Assembly (NCBI RefSeq): GCF_018687715.1 | Contig: NC_056752.1 | Coordinates: 17,257,501 to 17,321,500 of the forward strand | From: Carya illinoinensis | Taxonomy: Eukaryota > Streptophyta > Magnoliopsida > Fagales > Juglandaceae | DNA length: 64,000 nucleotides | Reading direction: 5' to 3' | In this document: positions 1-12,429 of the stretch, in pieces | How the letters are laid out: the number at the start of each line of letters is the position of its first letter | How positions within the stretch are numbered: the stretch's first letter is position 1 | Notes under the pieces: generated by a model | The model's input: only the letters and a program-made list of their open reading frames with translations | What the model was told of the DNA's origin: nothing | Databases searched by the model: none | Made by a program: the position numbers and the translations under genes

Positions 1-396
1 TCTACTAAAATAAATTCATAAAAATTTTGGATTTTTATAATGTTTTGTGGAACATAATGACAGTCTAGTAATAGAAAGGTATCAAGTAATTTTTTAGGAT
101 TTGTAAGATGTTGTAATTCAGATTGGATGGGAAAGACTGGGTGCTAATTAGTTTTGAGAATAATAGGAGTTGTAGAAGACTGAATAATAGTGGAAGATTG
201 ATAATCTGGGAAGAAGTAGAAGAAGAAATAGAAACAGCTTTTGCATATGTTGTTAATTTTAGATAAGATAATAGTGAGAATGGATTATAAGATGGCCTAA
301 TATTTTGTGGTAATGTTCCCAATACCGTGTAAGGTTTTGGAGTAGCAGAAGAACAAGATAAGGATAAGAAGGAGATGGTGGCCTGGCATAGGAAGA
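1..396 (-). pseudogene. Pararetrovirus segment downstream of RNase H
   Basis: After the last recognisable RNase H codons a stop appears near position 397. The minus strand then holds an 85-codon open stretch (65-322) rich in Ser, Leu and Ile with no domain I recognise. It may be the C-terminal tail of the viral polyprotein, a short downstream viral frame, or chance. The window edge cuts it, so its end cannot be judged. Confidence 0.3.
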
Positions 397-1850
397 TTTA
401 GACTTTACTCTAGACTTTGAGGATGAAATAATTTTCTCTGTAAGAATTCTCGAGATAGAAAATCAGAAATAGAATTAGATTCTCTTTTAATATGTTCAAT
501 ATCATAATAAAAAATACTTAAAATAACTTCTCATCTAGCAAATATTTGTTTAGCAGCCAGGTTTTTTACATCTTTAATCAAAATCTCATTGGCTGATTTA
601 CAATCTATTATAAGTAAAAACTTTTGATTCAACAAATCATCTTAAAATTTAGAAATACATAATACAATAACTAAAATTTCTTTTTTAATAGTACTATAAT
701 TCTTTTGAGTAGGATTCTAACATCCTGAATGAAATCTAATAATTTGTTCAGAGTTATTTGGTAATTTTTGTTTCATTATATCTCCATAGCAAAGATCAGA
801 GGCATCTATTTTAACAATTTTAAAAGTATGAGGAGATAGAAGTCCTAAGCATGATAATTTCTTAACATGAGCTTTTATCTGTTTTATAATATTTGTATAC
901 TTTTCTGTCCATCGTGGTGGATTCTTTTTTAATCTTTTAAATAATGGCTTGCATAATGGTCTGAGAGATTGATAAAAATCTGCAACATTATTAAGGCTTC
1001 CTAAAAATCTTTGTAATTATTGTTTATTTTTTATTTCATCAGGAAATTTATTAGTAAATTCTATTGCTCTACTAATTGGTGTAATAGCTCCTTGGTAGAT
1101 ATCATGTCCAAGAAATCAAATTTTATTCTGGAATAATTTTATTTTTGTTGCTGAGACAACTAATCCGTTTTGTTTAATAATTTGAATAAAAGTATTTAAA
1201 TGTTTCCAATGTTGTTCAATAGACGAATAAAAGATTAATACATTGTCTATGTAAACTATTTAAAGGTGAATAAAAGGAGTAAATCTTTCATTCATAATAT
1301 TTTGAAATTCATTAGGGGCATTTTTTAATCCAAATGGCATAACATTTCATTCATAATGTCCAAATGAGACTGTAAATGCCATTTTTTTTTATCTATCTTG
1401 TTCAGCAATTTGGATTTGCCAAAATCCACTTTTCAAATCAAATTTTGAAAATATAGTAGCATCATAAATTCGAGATAATAAATCTTTTTTATTAGAAATA
1501 GAGCACCTAATCCATTGTAATACTTTATTTAATGGCTTATAATTTATGACTAATTTGGGAACATCTCTTTCTAATTTTAGTTGTTTCTTAAACATAGAAA
1601 GCAGCACAACTCCATGATGATTTACTTTTTCTAATTAATCATTTTAATAATAAATCATTAATTTCTTTTTTACAAAATTCTAATAATTCATTATTCATTT
1701 GAATTGGCCTAACTTTAGTAGGAATATTCTTTTCAAAAAAATCTTTTTTATAGGGTAATTCAACTATGTGTTGTTTTCTATTATAAAAAGTATTAGGTAA
1801 GTTAGAGCATACTTATTTTTCAATTATAATTTTAAAATTATTAATCTTTT
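397..1850 (-). pseudogene. Pararetrovirus reverse transcriptase and RNase H, broken
   Basis: The clearest block is 1389-1607, where the minus strand reads through the early RT motifs, including KFDLKSGFWQIQIAE, typical of Caulimoviridae. The catalytic box follows at 1242-1253 and reads Y-I-D-N instead of the usual YxDD, so one catalytic Asp is lost. Further down are RNase H landmarks: a DASD-type start near 800-820 and an SNSISDFLSREF-like end near 430-470. Several in-frame stops and at least one frameshift interrupt the region, the first right after the 1389-1607 block. The domain order RT then RNase H without integrase supports a pararetrovirus. It cannot encode active enzyme. Confidence 0.85.
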
Positions 1851-2201
1851 GAATTAATAATGAATCTTTTAATTTTTTTTTATTTTTTTTGTATTTTTAA
1901 TTCTTGTTTTAGAAAATTTATCTATTTTCCTTTTCTTTTAATCTTATTTTTTGGTTAAAAGATTAATTTCTTTAACCAATGAAACTTCTTTTAAAGCATT
2001 GATTTCTTTTGAAACCAGGAGAAATATAAATTTAAATTCAACTTCTTTACCTAATATTTTTGTAGAAATTCTTTCTTTTGTTACACAGAAAGGATAGAGT
2101 AGGATAAGGAAATGATTTCTTCATATTATTATAGTATTGATATTTTTTACTAAAATAAATGTTATTTTAAAGCAAATTCCATTATTGCAAATGTGTGCAT
2201 T

Positions 2202-2400
2202 TCATAATTTATAACTCATGTTTAATTTTGCTCCATTAGCTTGAGATAATGTCTCTTTTGTTTTTTCAAAATATTTAGAAGATATTATTCCTTCTTGTAT
2301 ACAATTTAAATCTGCTCTTGTATCTAATAAAGCAATTATTGTAAAAGAAAATTCTTTGTTAATAGAGATTGTTACTTCAACATACAATTTTTTGAAAATT
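2202..2400 (-). pseudogene. Pararetrovirus aspartic protease fragment, active site changed
   Basis: The minus-strand frame contains ALLDTRADLNCIQEG. In retroviral-type aspartic proteases this position is the D-T/S-G catalytic triad; here Gly is replaced by Arg (codons at 2316-2324), which should abolish activity. It lies between the zinc knuckle (3030-3071) and RT (1389-1607), as expected for a caulimovirid polyprotein. The open stretch is only 61 codons. Confidence 0.75.
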
Positions 2401-2786
2401 TATTTTATTAAGAATATTAATAAAATTATATGGTTCTTCTTTAATAACTATTGCTGAGCTTTGTCCTTGTTCTTTTTTAGGAGAATTAGTTTTATTATCA
2501 ATTTTTAATAGAATAACTTCTTGTATCAGTTGTTTTGAAACTTCTAATTTAGAATTAGAAGCTTTGAGATTTCTAATTTCTTTCTTTATTTCATTATTTT
2601 ATTATTGTAGGTCTTTTAAAGTAATTTTTGTGTTTTTGTTTTAAATCTATTTACTATTTATTTCTGAGAAATTATATGATGAAGGTGTTGGGGTAGGTGC
2701 TAAGGTAGTTTGATTAGTAAAAGTATCTTTTAATTTTTCTAAATATTCTTTTCCTTCTTTTGAATCTCTAATTTTATCTATTAGTT

Positions 2787-3143
2787 CTAATATAATATTT
2801 TTATGTGTTGACAATACATTAATGGTTTTACAAAAACAATTATTTTTATATAAATAATCACAAACATGTACCTCATTCTCTTTTCATTCACTATTAGAAC
2901 ATTGTTTTGAGGGACTTGATTTTTTAATTGATAAATTTCTTCTTCTTCACTTGAATGTATTATAAAGATATTTAATAATTTTTCTTTTACTATTTTAGGT
3001 AAATCTAATTCATTAATTTTTTTAACCTTACAATTTAATGAATAATGTCCAACTTTTCCACATTTATAACAAACAATTTGTTTTTTCTTTTTATTAGACT
3101 TTTTTGTATTTTTTATAGGTTTATTATATACTTGTTTATCTTC
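2787..3143 (-). pseudogene. Pararetrovirus coat-protein C-terminus with CCHC zinc knuckle
   Basis: A Lys-rich stretch leads into CYKCGKVGHYSLNC at 3030-3071, a C-x2-C-x4-H-x4-C knuckle that binds packaged nucleic acid in caulimovirid coat proteins. An acidic run (SSEEEE) follows. Upstream viral sequence is cut at 3144, where the TGTGACG terminus of a gypsy LTR begins; an open frame read across that junction is an artefact. The basic segment that should precede the knuckle resumes near 6340. Confidence 0.8.
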
Positions 3144-5452
3144 TGTGACGCCCCCAAATCCCCACGCCCGAACACGGGAAAATCGAGACGTCCGGATGGT
3201 GACAACCCGGGTTACCATCTTATCGACGGGTGTCAAGTGTGTGCAAAGGCAACATATGTGCACAAAGAAACATGCAGCGGATAAGCAAGTCAAAAACGAA
3301 GTACCAGAATTTTCTTGTTTAATACAAAGCTATTCCAAAACGTACATAAATAAAATATTACAAAACACGCATATAATAAAATATCAAGTACAAAGCATAA
3401 CTTCAGCAACCTGGCGGAGCCGCATCCTCGGGCTCAGCCTCCTCCTCCTCGAACTCTGCACCAAAAGCTACGGAACCAAAAATGGTACCGCAGGTAAGTA
3501 AAACCCAAACACCACCAGATAAAAACACATAGAACTCAAACAACATGGATGCAAGAAAAACCAATGCACATGCCCCGCAAAACCACATTTTTCCACGCAC
3601 GCCAAAAACCCATTTGGCCCAATAAAAACATATTTTTAAAAACCACGCCTCGCCATTATCCCAGATAATGGCCCAAACCACCATTTTCCCAGAAAATGGA
3701 TCAAAAGCCTCAAAACCAAAACTCGCCATTTTCCCAGAAAATGGCCCGCATCCGAAAACCATAAAAACAAACCGGTTATGCATGCACCATGATCTCCCCT
3801 AGGGATCATCTGCAAACCCTGGCTCTGTGCCACACCGCAGGTAACGACTACGCATGTGACACCTAAACGAGCGATGCCCAGACTCGCGCCCCGCGCGTAC
3901 CTGGCCAGGCCATCCTCTAGCCCTCGCCAGCGAAGGGCCACGGAGTCGGTGAGTAGAGCGATGCCTAGACTCGCGCCCCGCGCGTACCTGGCCGGGCCAT
4001 CCTCTAGCCCCGCTCCCGTCGTCGCCCAGATACAACTCAGGGGACGTCACTCAGTATTATCCACTCCCGAGTGACCAGAAGAGCTCCACCGAGATAATAA
4101 CCCATCCCGGCTTGGGCTCGTGAGACACACGCACCCGAAAATCCAATCACGCCAGCAAAACAGGGTTTCTCAAATAACATAAAATACACGTGCATGCATC
4201 ATGCAAATGCAATTATCAATGCTCCAAGACAAACAACCAACCATAAAACAATAAATCAAGCAACTCCGTCCTCCATCTATCCGACCCCCGAACTCCTCGG
4301 ACTCAGTCCGGAATCAACCAACCAGCAGCAATAAATAATTGAATGAGCAATATATATTTAAATCTAAAAATAGGGTTTGGAAAATACTTACAGTGCTATA
4401 CGGTAATTTTAGAAAACACCCGGCGTTGCAAACGGCGGAGAAAAAGCAACGTAACAGTGTAATTTACACTGTTGTCGTGGGTAATAAATTACCCATTTTC
4501 GAACGGGGACAAACCAAGGCTCGAGATTGATAGGGAATGGCCTTGAGATATTTATGAAGTTAAGGGAAATGAGTTTTGGCCGTGGGTGGTGGTGGAAATG
4601 GCGGTCGAAGGCCAAAAAGGGGCTGAACGGAGTTGAGCTCGTGGGAGCTGCTCCGGCAACGGATCGAGGCCGAAAATGGGTGGTTTAGGTCGGCAAGAGG
4701 TAGGGGAAGAAGCTGTGAAAAGATGGTGGCCGGAGGTGGTGCGACGGCGTCGGAAACGGTGAAAAACCGTATGGCTTGGAGGAGCTCGTGGCGGCTAACG
4801 GTGGCTCGGATGGAGGTGAAACTTGGTGGGGATGTTCACCGGTGAGAGGGGAAGAAAACTGGGTGGGTGGTGTCAGCCACGCCGCCGGCGAGCGGCGGTT
4901 CTGGGCTGCGAAAGCAACCGGCGACAGGGGCAAAAATAGAGCAGGTGCAGGTACTTCCGGCGGCTCTCGAAAGCTAACGGCTGGTCCGATGGCTCTGAAA
5001 ATTGGTGGGGATGATCTCTGGTGGAAGGGAAAGAGAATGGTGGTGACGGCGCACCAAACGGTGGCCGGACGGCGGAGAACTGGCATGGTCAAAGTGGCGG
5101 TGACGGGAATGAGAAAAAGGGGCATCTAGGCGTACGTGGGAGAGAAAGGAGAAGAAAGAAGAAGAAAAGAAAGAAAAAGAAAGAAAAAGAAGGAAAAAGA
5201 AGGAAAAAGAAAAGGAAAAAGGGAAAAAGAAAAAGAGGAAAGAAAAGAAATGAGGTCCAATCCTCACTCCGGAGACCAAAAACCGATCCGCCGAAAACGA
5301 TATTAAAAACCGTAAAACGACTAAAATAAATTAAACACATCAAGTAAATTAAAACCAATTAAAACACATTAATTTAAAATAAATAAACCAATATATTATT
5401 CAAATTAAAAACAACCCTTCAGTGAAAATACACGTAAAAACGGGGTATCACA
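3144..5452 (-). mobile_element. Ty3/gypsy LTR, copy 1 (2.3 kb)
   Basis: On the minus strand the LTR starts TGTGATACCCCG (at 5452) and ends GGGGGCGTCACA (at 3144), that is TG...CA with inverted ends. Just outside its start lies a purine run (5453-5470) preceded by sequence reading as the usual end of a gypsy pol region (a TTTCGAGGACGAAATTT-type motif at about 5470-5488). Another copy begins at 62382. Inside are a tandemly repeated 87-bp unit (3871-4045), a GC-rich stretch (about 4600-5130) and a purine tract (about 5139-5255). Apparent open frames here are low-complexity and not coding. It is inserted in the basic region upstream of the viral zinc knuckle. Confidence 0.8.
3871..4045. repeat. 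Tandem 87-bp repeat inside gypsy LTR
   Basis: The unit beginning GCGATGCCCAGACTCGCGCC at 3871 is repeated starting at 3958 with a few changes, both followed by a CATCCTCTAGCCC segment. The second LTR copy shows the same duplication (about 63031 and 63118), so it belongs to the family. Confidence 0.75.
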
Positions 5453-6335
5453 TCCTCCCCCCCTTAAAATAAATTTCGTCCTCGAAATTTGCAAGATCAA
5501 CCACCAGCGCCAAAAAGATACAGGATACAACTCTGAATATAACTGAGAGATACATATCATCGACAACTCCCAATAAATCAAATGGTTATTATCTTCACAC
5601 CATAAATTACTAATATCCACGACGTCTCTGCTTTACCTTTCAAACTTTCATCCCATTCCAACTTTGGTAACTTAATAGCCACTTCCAAAGTTAACCATCC
5701 ATAAACCAAATTGCACAATCAAAAGATTAATCTCCCATTAAAACTTCGAATCACTACTAATCCTTCAAAATCAACACAAAATATTGAACTTCTAAGAATC
5801 TCCAAAAATCATGCTTTCGCGCGCACTATGATAACTCACCAACATACAAAAAGACTATATCCTCATAAATTAACACCCTTGAGTACAAGCTAACTCTAAC
5901 ACCTGGAAGCAAGAAAATCCTTTACCACTTTGATAGAAAATAAAATCTTCCAAAATCATGAATCATCACTCCTATCCCTCAATTATCTCTAGCTACCTTA
6001 ATCAAATCAAGATTCCTCAATGACACCCATGATCCTCAACAAAAAGACAATATCAATCAATTGCAACTTCCAAATTAAAAACATGTAACATTATCTCAAA
6101 ATACGCCAATCTCATCTAAGATAAAGAACATAAGGCTCGAATCCATCCCGACCAACTAATAAAGCACCTATAACTCCTACCCAACAACTTACACTATCAA
6201 GATCATCACCTAAATTCTGAATATTGTCTAAATTTAGAGATGACTAAATACACTACGAACCACGATTGAATTCACCATAACCTTAATGAACCCTTCTTGA
6301 AAACTCACTTACCTACTTCCATTCTCATAACCCTA
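5453..6335 (-). mobile_element. Gypsy internal fragment next to LTR copy 1, with polypurine tract
   Basis: A C-rich run at 5453-5462 is, on the minus strand, the polypurine tract that primes plus-strand synthesis just before the LTR. The following sequence has the ACGAAATTT motif typical of the 3' end of plant gypsy pol. Beyond that, about 850 bp shows no reverse transcriptase, integrase or gag and no second LTR before viral sequence resumes near 6340. The element therefore lost most of its body. The right junction is not marked by a visible copy of the 5-bp left flank (TCTTC), so the edge is approximate. Confidence 0.55.
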
Positions 6336-6339
6336 GTAG

Positions 6340-8106
6340 TAGCACGACTATTTTTATAAGGTCTTTTATATTTTCATTTTTTATTTGGGTAATTTTTATA
6401 ACCTCTTTTTGTTTCTTCTAGGTAATAATAGGTCTTTTCTTTATCCATTTGCTTTTTTAATCTTAGATCATTACACATAATTAAACCAGTTATGTTAATA
6501 ACAGTTATTATATCACCATATGTGAAATTAATAAAATCAATAATACTATCTGGTTTTACTAATGATGCTCATAACTTTGGAGTGAAGTAATATGGGAGTT
6601 CAGTTATGAACTTTTCCTTCCAGTATGGTCGTTGACAATCATTTCTGATAATAACTTTAGTTAGAAATACATCTTTATACCATCTAAATGCAGATAACTA
6701 AGGACATCTTAAATTGATTAATAAATCACTAGTTCTTTCTTTAAATTGAATAGGATCACCAACAAAGTGCTTGGTTAGTATAAAAATTAAAGTATTAACA
6801 ACATCTTCTATAAGTTGACAATCTTCTGTTTTAATTTCTTGCATATTATCATCATGTTTATACTAGTTTAATATTCTTATTTTTTATTTTTGTGAAATAT
6901 AATGATCCAACTAGCCCTTTAATTGGCCAGTGAAACCTATAACTAGAATATACGCTACTTGATGATCTGTTCTTCTACTGACTTTATAAACATTAGCTAC
7001 CATAATCATTTCTTGGAAATGGTTTAGTATTTCATATTTAGATAATCCATCTATATTCCATTCATATAATACATATGTTAAAAAACAGATCTTACTATAT
7101 GTTCTCTTTCTTCGAATTGCATATCCGGTGAGGTAGGCCTCAGATACCAATTACGAGATATAGAAACATGATGTTTAGAGTCTCTGGCATAGAAGGCATT
7201 AAAGTGATCACTGCTAATTTTTTTTTAATTGTAAATCTTTAAATTGATTTTCAATATTGCTAATTTTAGAATCAGATAAATTAGGTGAGTCTGTTTTACT
7301 TAACACATTAATATGAGATTGTTTAGAAGTAGATGTAGTATTAATACTTAATTTTTCTAGTTTATTAGAGATTTGTTCTAATAAATCATCTTTAGTTTTA
7401 GAAAAATTAAATTTTAAATGAGAAATAATTTCACGGGGAATAAATAAAGGAATTTCTTTTGTTTATTTGATGGAAGTATTGATAGGATATATTTGATTTT
7501 CAATTCTTTCTAATTGTTTACACAAGGTTTTTAAATATAAATTGGTATAATTATTTTGTTGGATTATATTATTAGTATTTTTACTTTATGATATAGAATT
7601 ATATTTCTTTATTGGTGAGGCTAATACTTGAGTATACCTTTGATTGTACTTAATAGTTTTAAATGGGGGTATTTTTCATAAATAATTTGATTATTATCTT
7701 CTTTAGTCGATTGATTAGTCGTTCTATTTATAGTTGATAATTGATTTGATTTATATATTTCAAAACATGTGAAGAAAGGTATATTAATTTGTATACTTTC
7801 TAAATACTCATAATATTTTGTTTGGATATAATCTCTTTCTTAATTTGTGAAAGAAGAGAAAAATATTAATCTTTTCCGTTTATTTTTTCTTTAATATAAT
7901 CTTGCGGTCTTTATTAATTTTAAATTCTTCTTTGCTCAGGGTGAATATTTGAGCATCATCTCCAACTACTTGTGAATATGTTGGAGAAGAAGGTTCTTTA
8001 CTTTGTTGGAGATTTTGAGAGGTGGATGCTATATCAGGATGATTAACAATATATATTTAAGTATCAATAATATTTTCAAAAATAATTCTCCGGATTTGGG
8101 TATCCA
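6340..8106 (-). pseudogene. Pararetrovirus coat-protein region
   Basis: The best-preserved block is 6911-7150 (79 codons open), containing LTGYAIRRKRTYSK and, at its end, VIGFTGQLKG, a signature I associate with caulimovirid capsid proteins. Upstream on the minus strand, near 7925-8060, a readable segment contains PTYSQVVGDDAQIF. Downstream (6340-6450) is a Lys/Arg/Tyr-rich basic stretch expected just before the zinc knuckle. Stops and frameshifts separate these blocks. At 8106 the sequence is interrupted by a solo LTR and continues at 12332 in the same reading sense. Confidence 0.7.
8102..8106. repeat. Target-site duplication ATCCA (left) of the 4.2 kb LTR
   Basis: ATCCA directly precedes TGTAATGCCC at 8107 and recurs at 12327-12331 directly after ...ATTATCACA. 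Removing the insert plus one copy restores a continuous viral reading frame across the site, which supports the boundaries. Confidence 0.8.
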
Positions 8107-11100
8107 TGTAATGCCCGTCCTTGTGGTGGGTCCTTTTCAAAATGATTTTAATAAAAATAGAGGGGAATTACGGTTCATTTTAAAATTTCCTTTCCTTTCA
8201 TGCCAGGATATGAAAGACTCCATATTTATAAATAAAACTTGTTTTCTTAATTAAAAAAGTTACATCGGAAAACTTAAATTTCATAATTAAAGTTTCTTGT
8301 ACAAAATATCTTGGCTAGGCTTTTGTGATCTTCCCCTTGGATTGTGCCCGTCCTGACCTGTCATGCTCATCTTGTCCCTAGGAGGGCACACATAAAAACT
8401 AAAATGAGTCGATGACTCGCAAGCATTACTTCATATAGTTAAAATATAATAACATAGATTTTCAGTCATGCATTTATCATTCCATACATATCATACATAA
8501 CATGCATAGACATTCAGTTCGTTTTAAAAACGTTGCGAAGTAGGGTTTTTTTTTCTTAAAACAATTTCCCACGCATCGCTGCCTTCATTTCTTAAAGAAT
8601 CTTTTCATGCATACATCTTTTCATACGTACATTTATGCATACATCTTTTCATACATAATGCATTCTTTCTTAACATACATGCATTCATTCTTTCTTATCA
8701 CTTTCATTAGCCGTTGTACACTATTACGCCCCATGGCCATGGGTTGGGAATCCATTCCATTAGGGTGCAACAATACTACCAGTACTATTTACCCGACATT
8801 GCAATCTGCCCAATCTAATCCATTCGGTACCATTTCCATTCCATCTATATGGCCGTTACGTATTTTTATACATCCATTCATTTAGTCGATTCATTCCTTT
8901 ACAATCCTTTCATTCATTTTCAATCCATTCAGTCATTTACAGTTCTTTCAGTCCTTACATTCAGTTCTTATAGTTCTTAACAATTATTTTCGTTAATAAA
9001 AATTCATTTTTTAAAAAAAAAATAGTTTTCTTTCTTTTCATAAAAGTCGTTTTAAAAAGCAGTTTTCTTTCTTTTTGTTTGAAAATGTTGGTTTGCGTGT
9101 CTTTTAAAGCTTCTTTTTGTTTTCCTTTCATGAACATACATACAATACGTACCACTTATAGCTTCCATCCACATGCATACACGTACATACTTTGGGTGCG
9201 TGAAAAGGGGCTGCCAAGGAGGGTCGTTACATATTTATACTTGAAAACATATGCTTCGCTTTATTTTTCGTAAAATGTGTCTCGTGGAGAAAAAGTTTCA
9301 TTTTCATTTTAAAGAAAAGCTTTCGTTTTCCTTTTCATTTATTTATGAAAAACTCTAGAAGAGTATGAACGCAATACTTACGTGGACTTCATGCCATACT
9401 CATTCCATACAGTCCATTCGTGTGCGTGTCAGATGGCAACCTACATACATACACATAACCACGTCATCATCTATCTAATGCATATGCAACTATACTAGAA
9501 ATAGAACTATGCCTCACTTGGAACACTTTCCATCCATCCCTGGGCTCTTATGGGCCATTTACTATCCTAAAACCTTCAGAGTCTTCTTCCTTAAAGTGAA
9601 CTTCCGTGATTTACTTTAGGGTTAAGACACTAAGATCACCGTCTCATTCTTCTATTAACCACATGTCGACCCATGACTCAGACTGACTAAGTCACGCATC
9701 CCAATCCTAGACAACTTACCCCTTACTACCTTTATGCATCCTAGCCCATACTCCATCTTCATTCCCATCCATGCATGCCACATGACTTTAAGCCAACTCT
9801 GGGGCTTAAACATTGTATAACCATGCTGGGAACAAATTACCCATTACATATGGTAAACCTGTCCAGTACACGTGTCTCGCCAGAAGCACATGTATCTTAT
9901 CCCTTCTACCACCTAAGACCAACTTATAGTCCAATGAATGTCCGCTTGTATAAATAAGCTTCATACTCCGATACCAACTTGCTCAGACTCGGTTGATAGG
10001 ACTCTTCCTACTTCTCGGCCCTGTACAAGTTCATCTCGACACTTCACAGGAGAGGACTGCATCCACAAATGCAGTTCTATCACATCACGTAGCTCGAGAC
10101 TAATCCCGAGTCACGTCACATCGCCTGTCATGCTTCTGCTTCACTCTCTAATACTTTCCACCACTTTCTTATACGCTCAGCCATAAGTCAACCACAAGGT
10201 GACACCCGTCACCTCGAACTATAGGCCACATCACCACTGCTTCGAGACACTGTTACATAGTTCCTGACGCTACACCATACACTCTCCACTCCTCAACTAT
10301 GTCGTCCAAACCTTCATGACACACCATCCGGTGTATCACGACACTACACATAGTACACTTCACGTGTACTCTCTTCCATCCACACTATACCACCCATCAC
10401 TATGACGCATGCCACATGGTGCATTGCTACAAAACATAGAGCACACGCTATGTGTACTCCCTTAACACATCATGCCGCATCACAGCTACAGCATACACCT
10501 CACGCCCATACTCACAACACAGTTCACAACACTACATGACTATGCCCAACACTTCACTACACAGCCACACTTCACAACTAACTCCACAATACTAACAGCA
10601 CAGTCCACAACCTATCAATTAACTAACATTTAATATAAAAATGAGGGATAGAGGGTTATACCATCGACGGGATAACCCGTACGTCGCTCCCTACCAGTCA
10701 CAATCAAGATATCGGAGGAGTCGTACGTCGTGGTTAACACCGCGTACGGTGGCTATCCACTACGTAAAGTGCCGGTTTGAGCTTGGGAATAGCTAGGCGT
10801 GGTCTTGGAAAGGCTCAAGGTGGCCTCATGGTGGTCTGAGGTGGCGGAGCACAGCGGCATTACGCCGTGAACAGTGCATCCGAAGGTAAGAGAGTGTGTA
10901 AGGGAGGTGGGGATGGGCTGGACAACATGGCTATGCATGGAAGAGCTTGAGGGAGGTGTGATGGAGCTATGGTGGCAAGGTGGTGGCTAGACGGTGGCTC
11001 ACGGCGGCGGATAGGCCATAAATGGTGCAATTCTTGCCTTGGAGAGTGGGGGAGAGTGAGCGCTATGTATAGCTCGGTTGGACATGAAAATGGTTGGGGA

Positions 11101-12326
11101 AGGTCGTGGTGATGAGAGGAACAAGATTGTGGTGGTAAGATGCCGTGGGTAGCCGTGCACGGAGGTGCAAGGTGGTGCAATTGAATATGTGTTGTTGTAG
11201 TGACCCATCGGAGAAAGAGAGAGGTAGGGGGAAAGGAGACTATGGATAGGAATCCCATGAGGTGGTGAAGCCGTTGGTGGTGTTCGTTGGCTATTTTGGC
11301 TGTGTACGGCTACGCTAGGAGGAGGAAATGGGTGTGAAAACCATTTTGGCCTAGTTGCTCTAGGAGGAGAGAGAGAGCACGTGGGAGCTCGCTGGTGGGA
11401 GGGGATGTTGGTCAGAGGGTGAGGGTCAGCTAGTGACCGGCGGTGAGGCAATAGCTACCCTGTACGGTGGCGTGGAGGAGAGGGAAGGGTTTTTACACAT
11501 TTCAGCTAGAGAGGCCGTGGGAGGAGGAGGGAGTGCGTGAGGCTTGCCGGCATGAGGGAAGTCACCGGCGGGGTGGTGGAGTAGCAGTGGTGGTGCGGTG
11601 AGGCTGGGCACGGCAGCAAGGGGCTGGGTTGGGAGGAGGAGAAGCTGCACGGGTGGAGGGGAGAAGCAACACGTTGGGCTGGAGAGAGGGGGAGGAGAGA
11701 GAGAGGAAAAAGAGAAAAGTGAGGAGAAAAGAGAGGGGCTTGGGTATTTAATCTAAGTCCTTCATTTCATAATCTACAAAACGATCTAACGATGAGTTTA
11801 AACACTAATTTGAAAACAAGTAAGTGTTTTATTTAAAATAAAACACTAAGAGGAATTAAGATAGAATATTATTTTATAAACTTTAGTTTATAAAATAATA
11901 TTCTTTCATCATTATTTAAAATGATGAAGTATCATTAATTACTCAAAGAGAATAAAATCATTTAAATTTAATTTAGAGTTTTCAATGTAAAGTTAAATCT
12001 CTTAATATTTTGAAATGATTTAAAATATTTAATTTAAATAATTATTCACAATTATAATATATTTAGAGCACATCAAAATATTATAATTGTGTTAGTTAAA
12101 AACAAGTTTATCTAATAATACTATAAATATCATTTATAAATATTTCCAGAATATTCAAAATATCCGTAAACTTTAAAATATCTATCTTAGTTTGAAATCC
12201 GCTATATACCTTTTAGAACACGTCATCGGGGCTTGGCACATAGAATGAGGCTCAACACATAGATCGAAGCTCAGCACATAAAATGAAGCTTATTCTTAAA
12301 GAAGAAAGAATGAGCGGATTATCACA
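8107..12326 (-). mobile_element. Very long solo LTR (4.2 kb), gypsy-type
   Basis: The insert starts TGTAATGCCC and ends GATTATCACA, so on the minus strand it is TGTGATAATC...GGGCATTACA, with TG...CA ends. It is flanked by the 5-bp duplication ATCCA. I find no gag, protease, RT or integrase and no repeated internal LTR, so the simplest reading is a solo LTR. Its termini resemble the other gypsy LTRs here, but at 4.2 kb it is unusually long. Sequence is heterogeneous: CAT-rich (8450-8950), C-rich with many CACA/CATC words (9400-10640), strongly G-rich on the plus strand (10640-11740), then AT-rich (11750-12180). Minus-strand open frames at 10753-11650 are low-complexity Pro/Ser/His-rich products of that composition. 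Confidence 0.75.
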
Positions 12327-12331
12327 ATCCA

Positions 12332-12429
12332 AAATTTGAGATTTGGTGTCAAAGTTTTGAAATCTATTTCTAGAAATTGAAGTAGGGATAGATCTGGGTG
12401 TATGATAACTAGAAGGTGCTGGTGAAGAA
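12332..12429 (-). pseudogene. Pararetrovirus polyprotein sliver between two LTR insertions
   Basis: About 98 bp of viral sequence lies between the 4.2 kb LTR and the Copia solo LTR. The minus strand reads a Ser/Pro-rich stretch (PAPSSYHTPRSIPTSISRN) followed by RFQNFDTKSQ. Reading continues in frame on the far side of the 4.2 kb LTR (8106 downward), which identifies it as viral polyprotein N-terminal to the coat domain. Confidence 0.65.

Noticed and set aside
3045..3293. Open frames crossing 3144 that join viral zinc-knuckle sequence to LTR sequence
   Set aside because: The junction is the edge of the LTR insertion; the apparent fusion is an artefact of position.
4633..5358. Overlapping open frames on both strands (Gly/Arg-rich, Lys-rich and Phe/Ser-rich) within the gypsy LTR
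   Set aside because: All strands and frames are open because of purine/pyrimidine bias; the sequence is inside a defined LTR and its counterpart in copy 2 does not preserve the frames.
10753..11650. Four overlapping minus-strand Pro/Ser/His-rich open frames of 61-150 codons
   Set aside because: They lie inside the 4.2 kb solo LTR, show only low-complexity composition and overlap each other in different frames.
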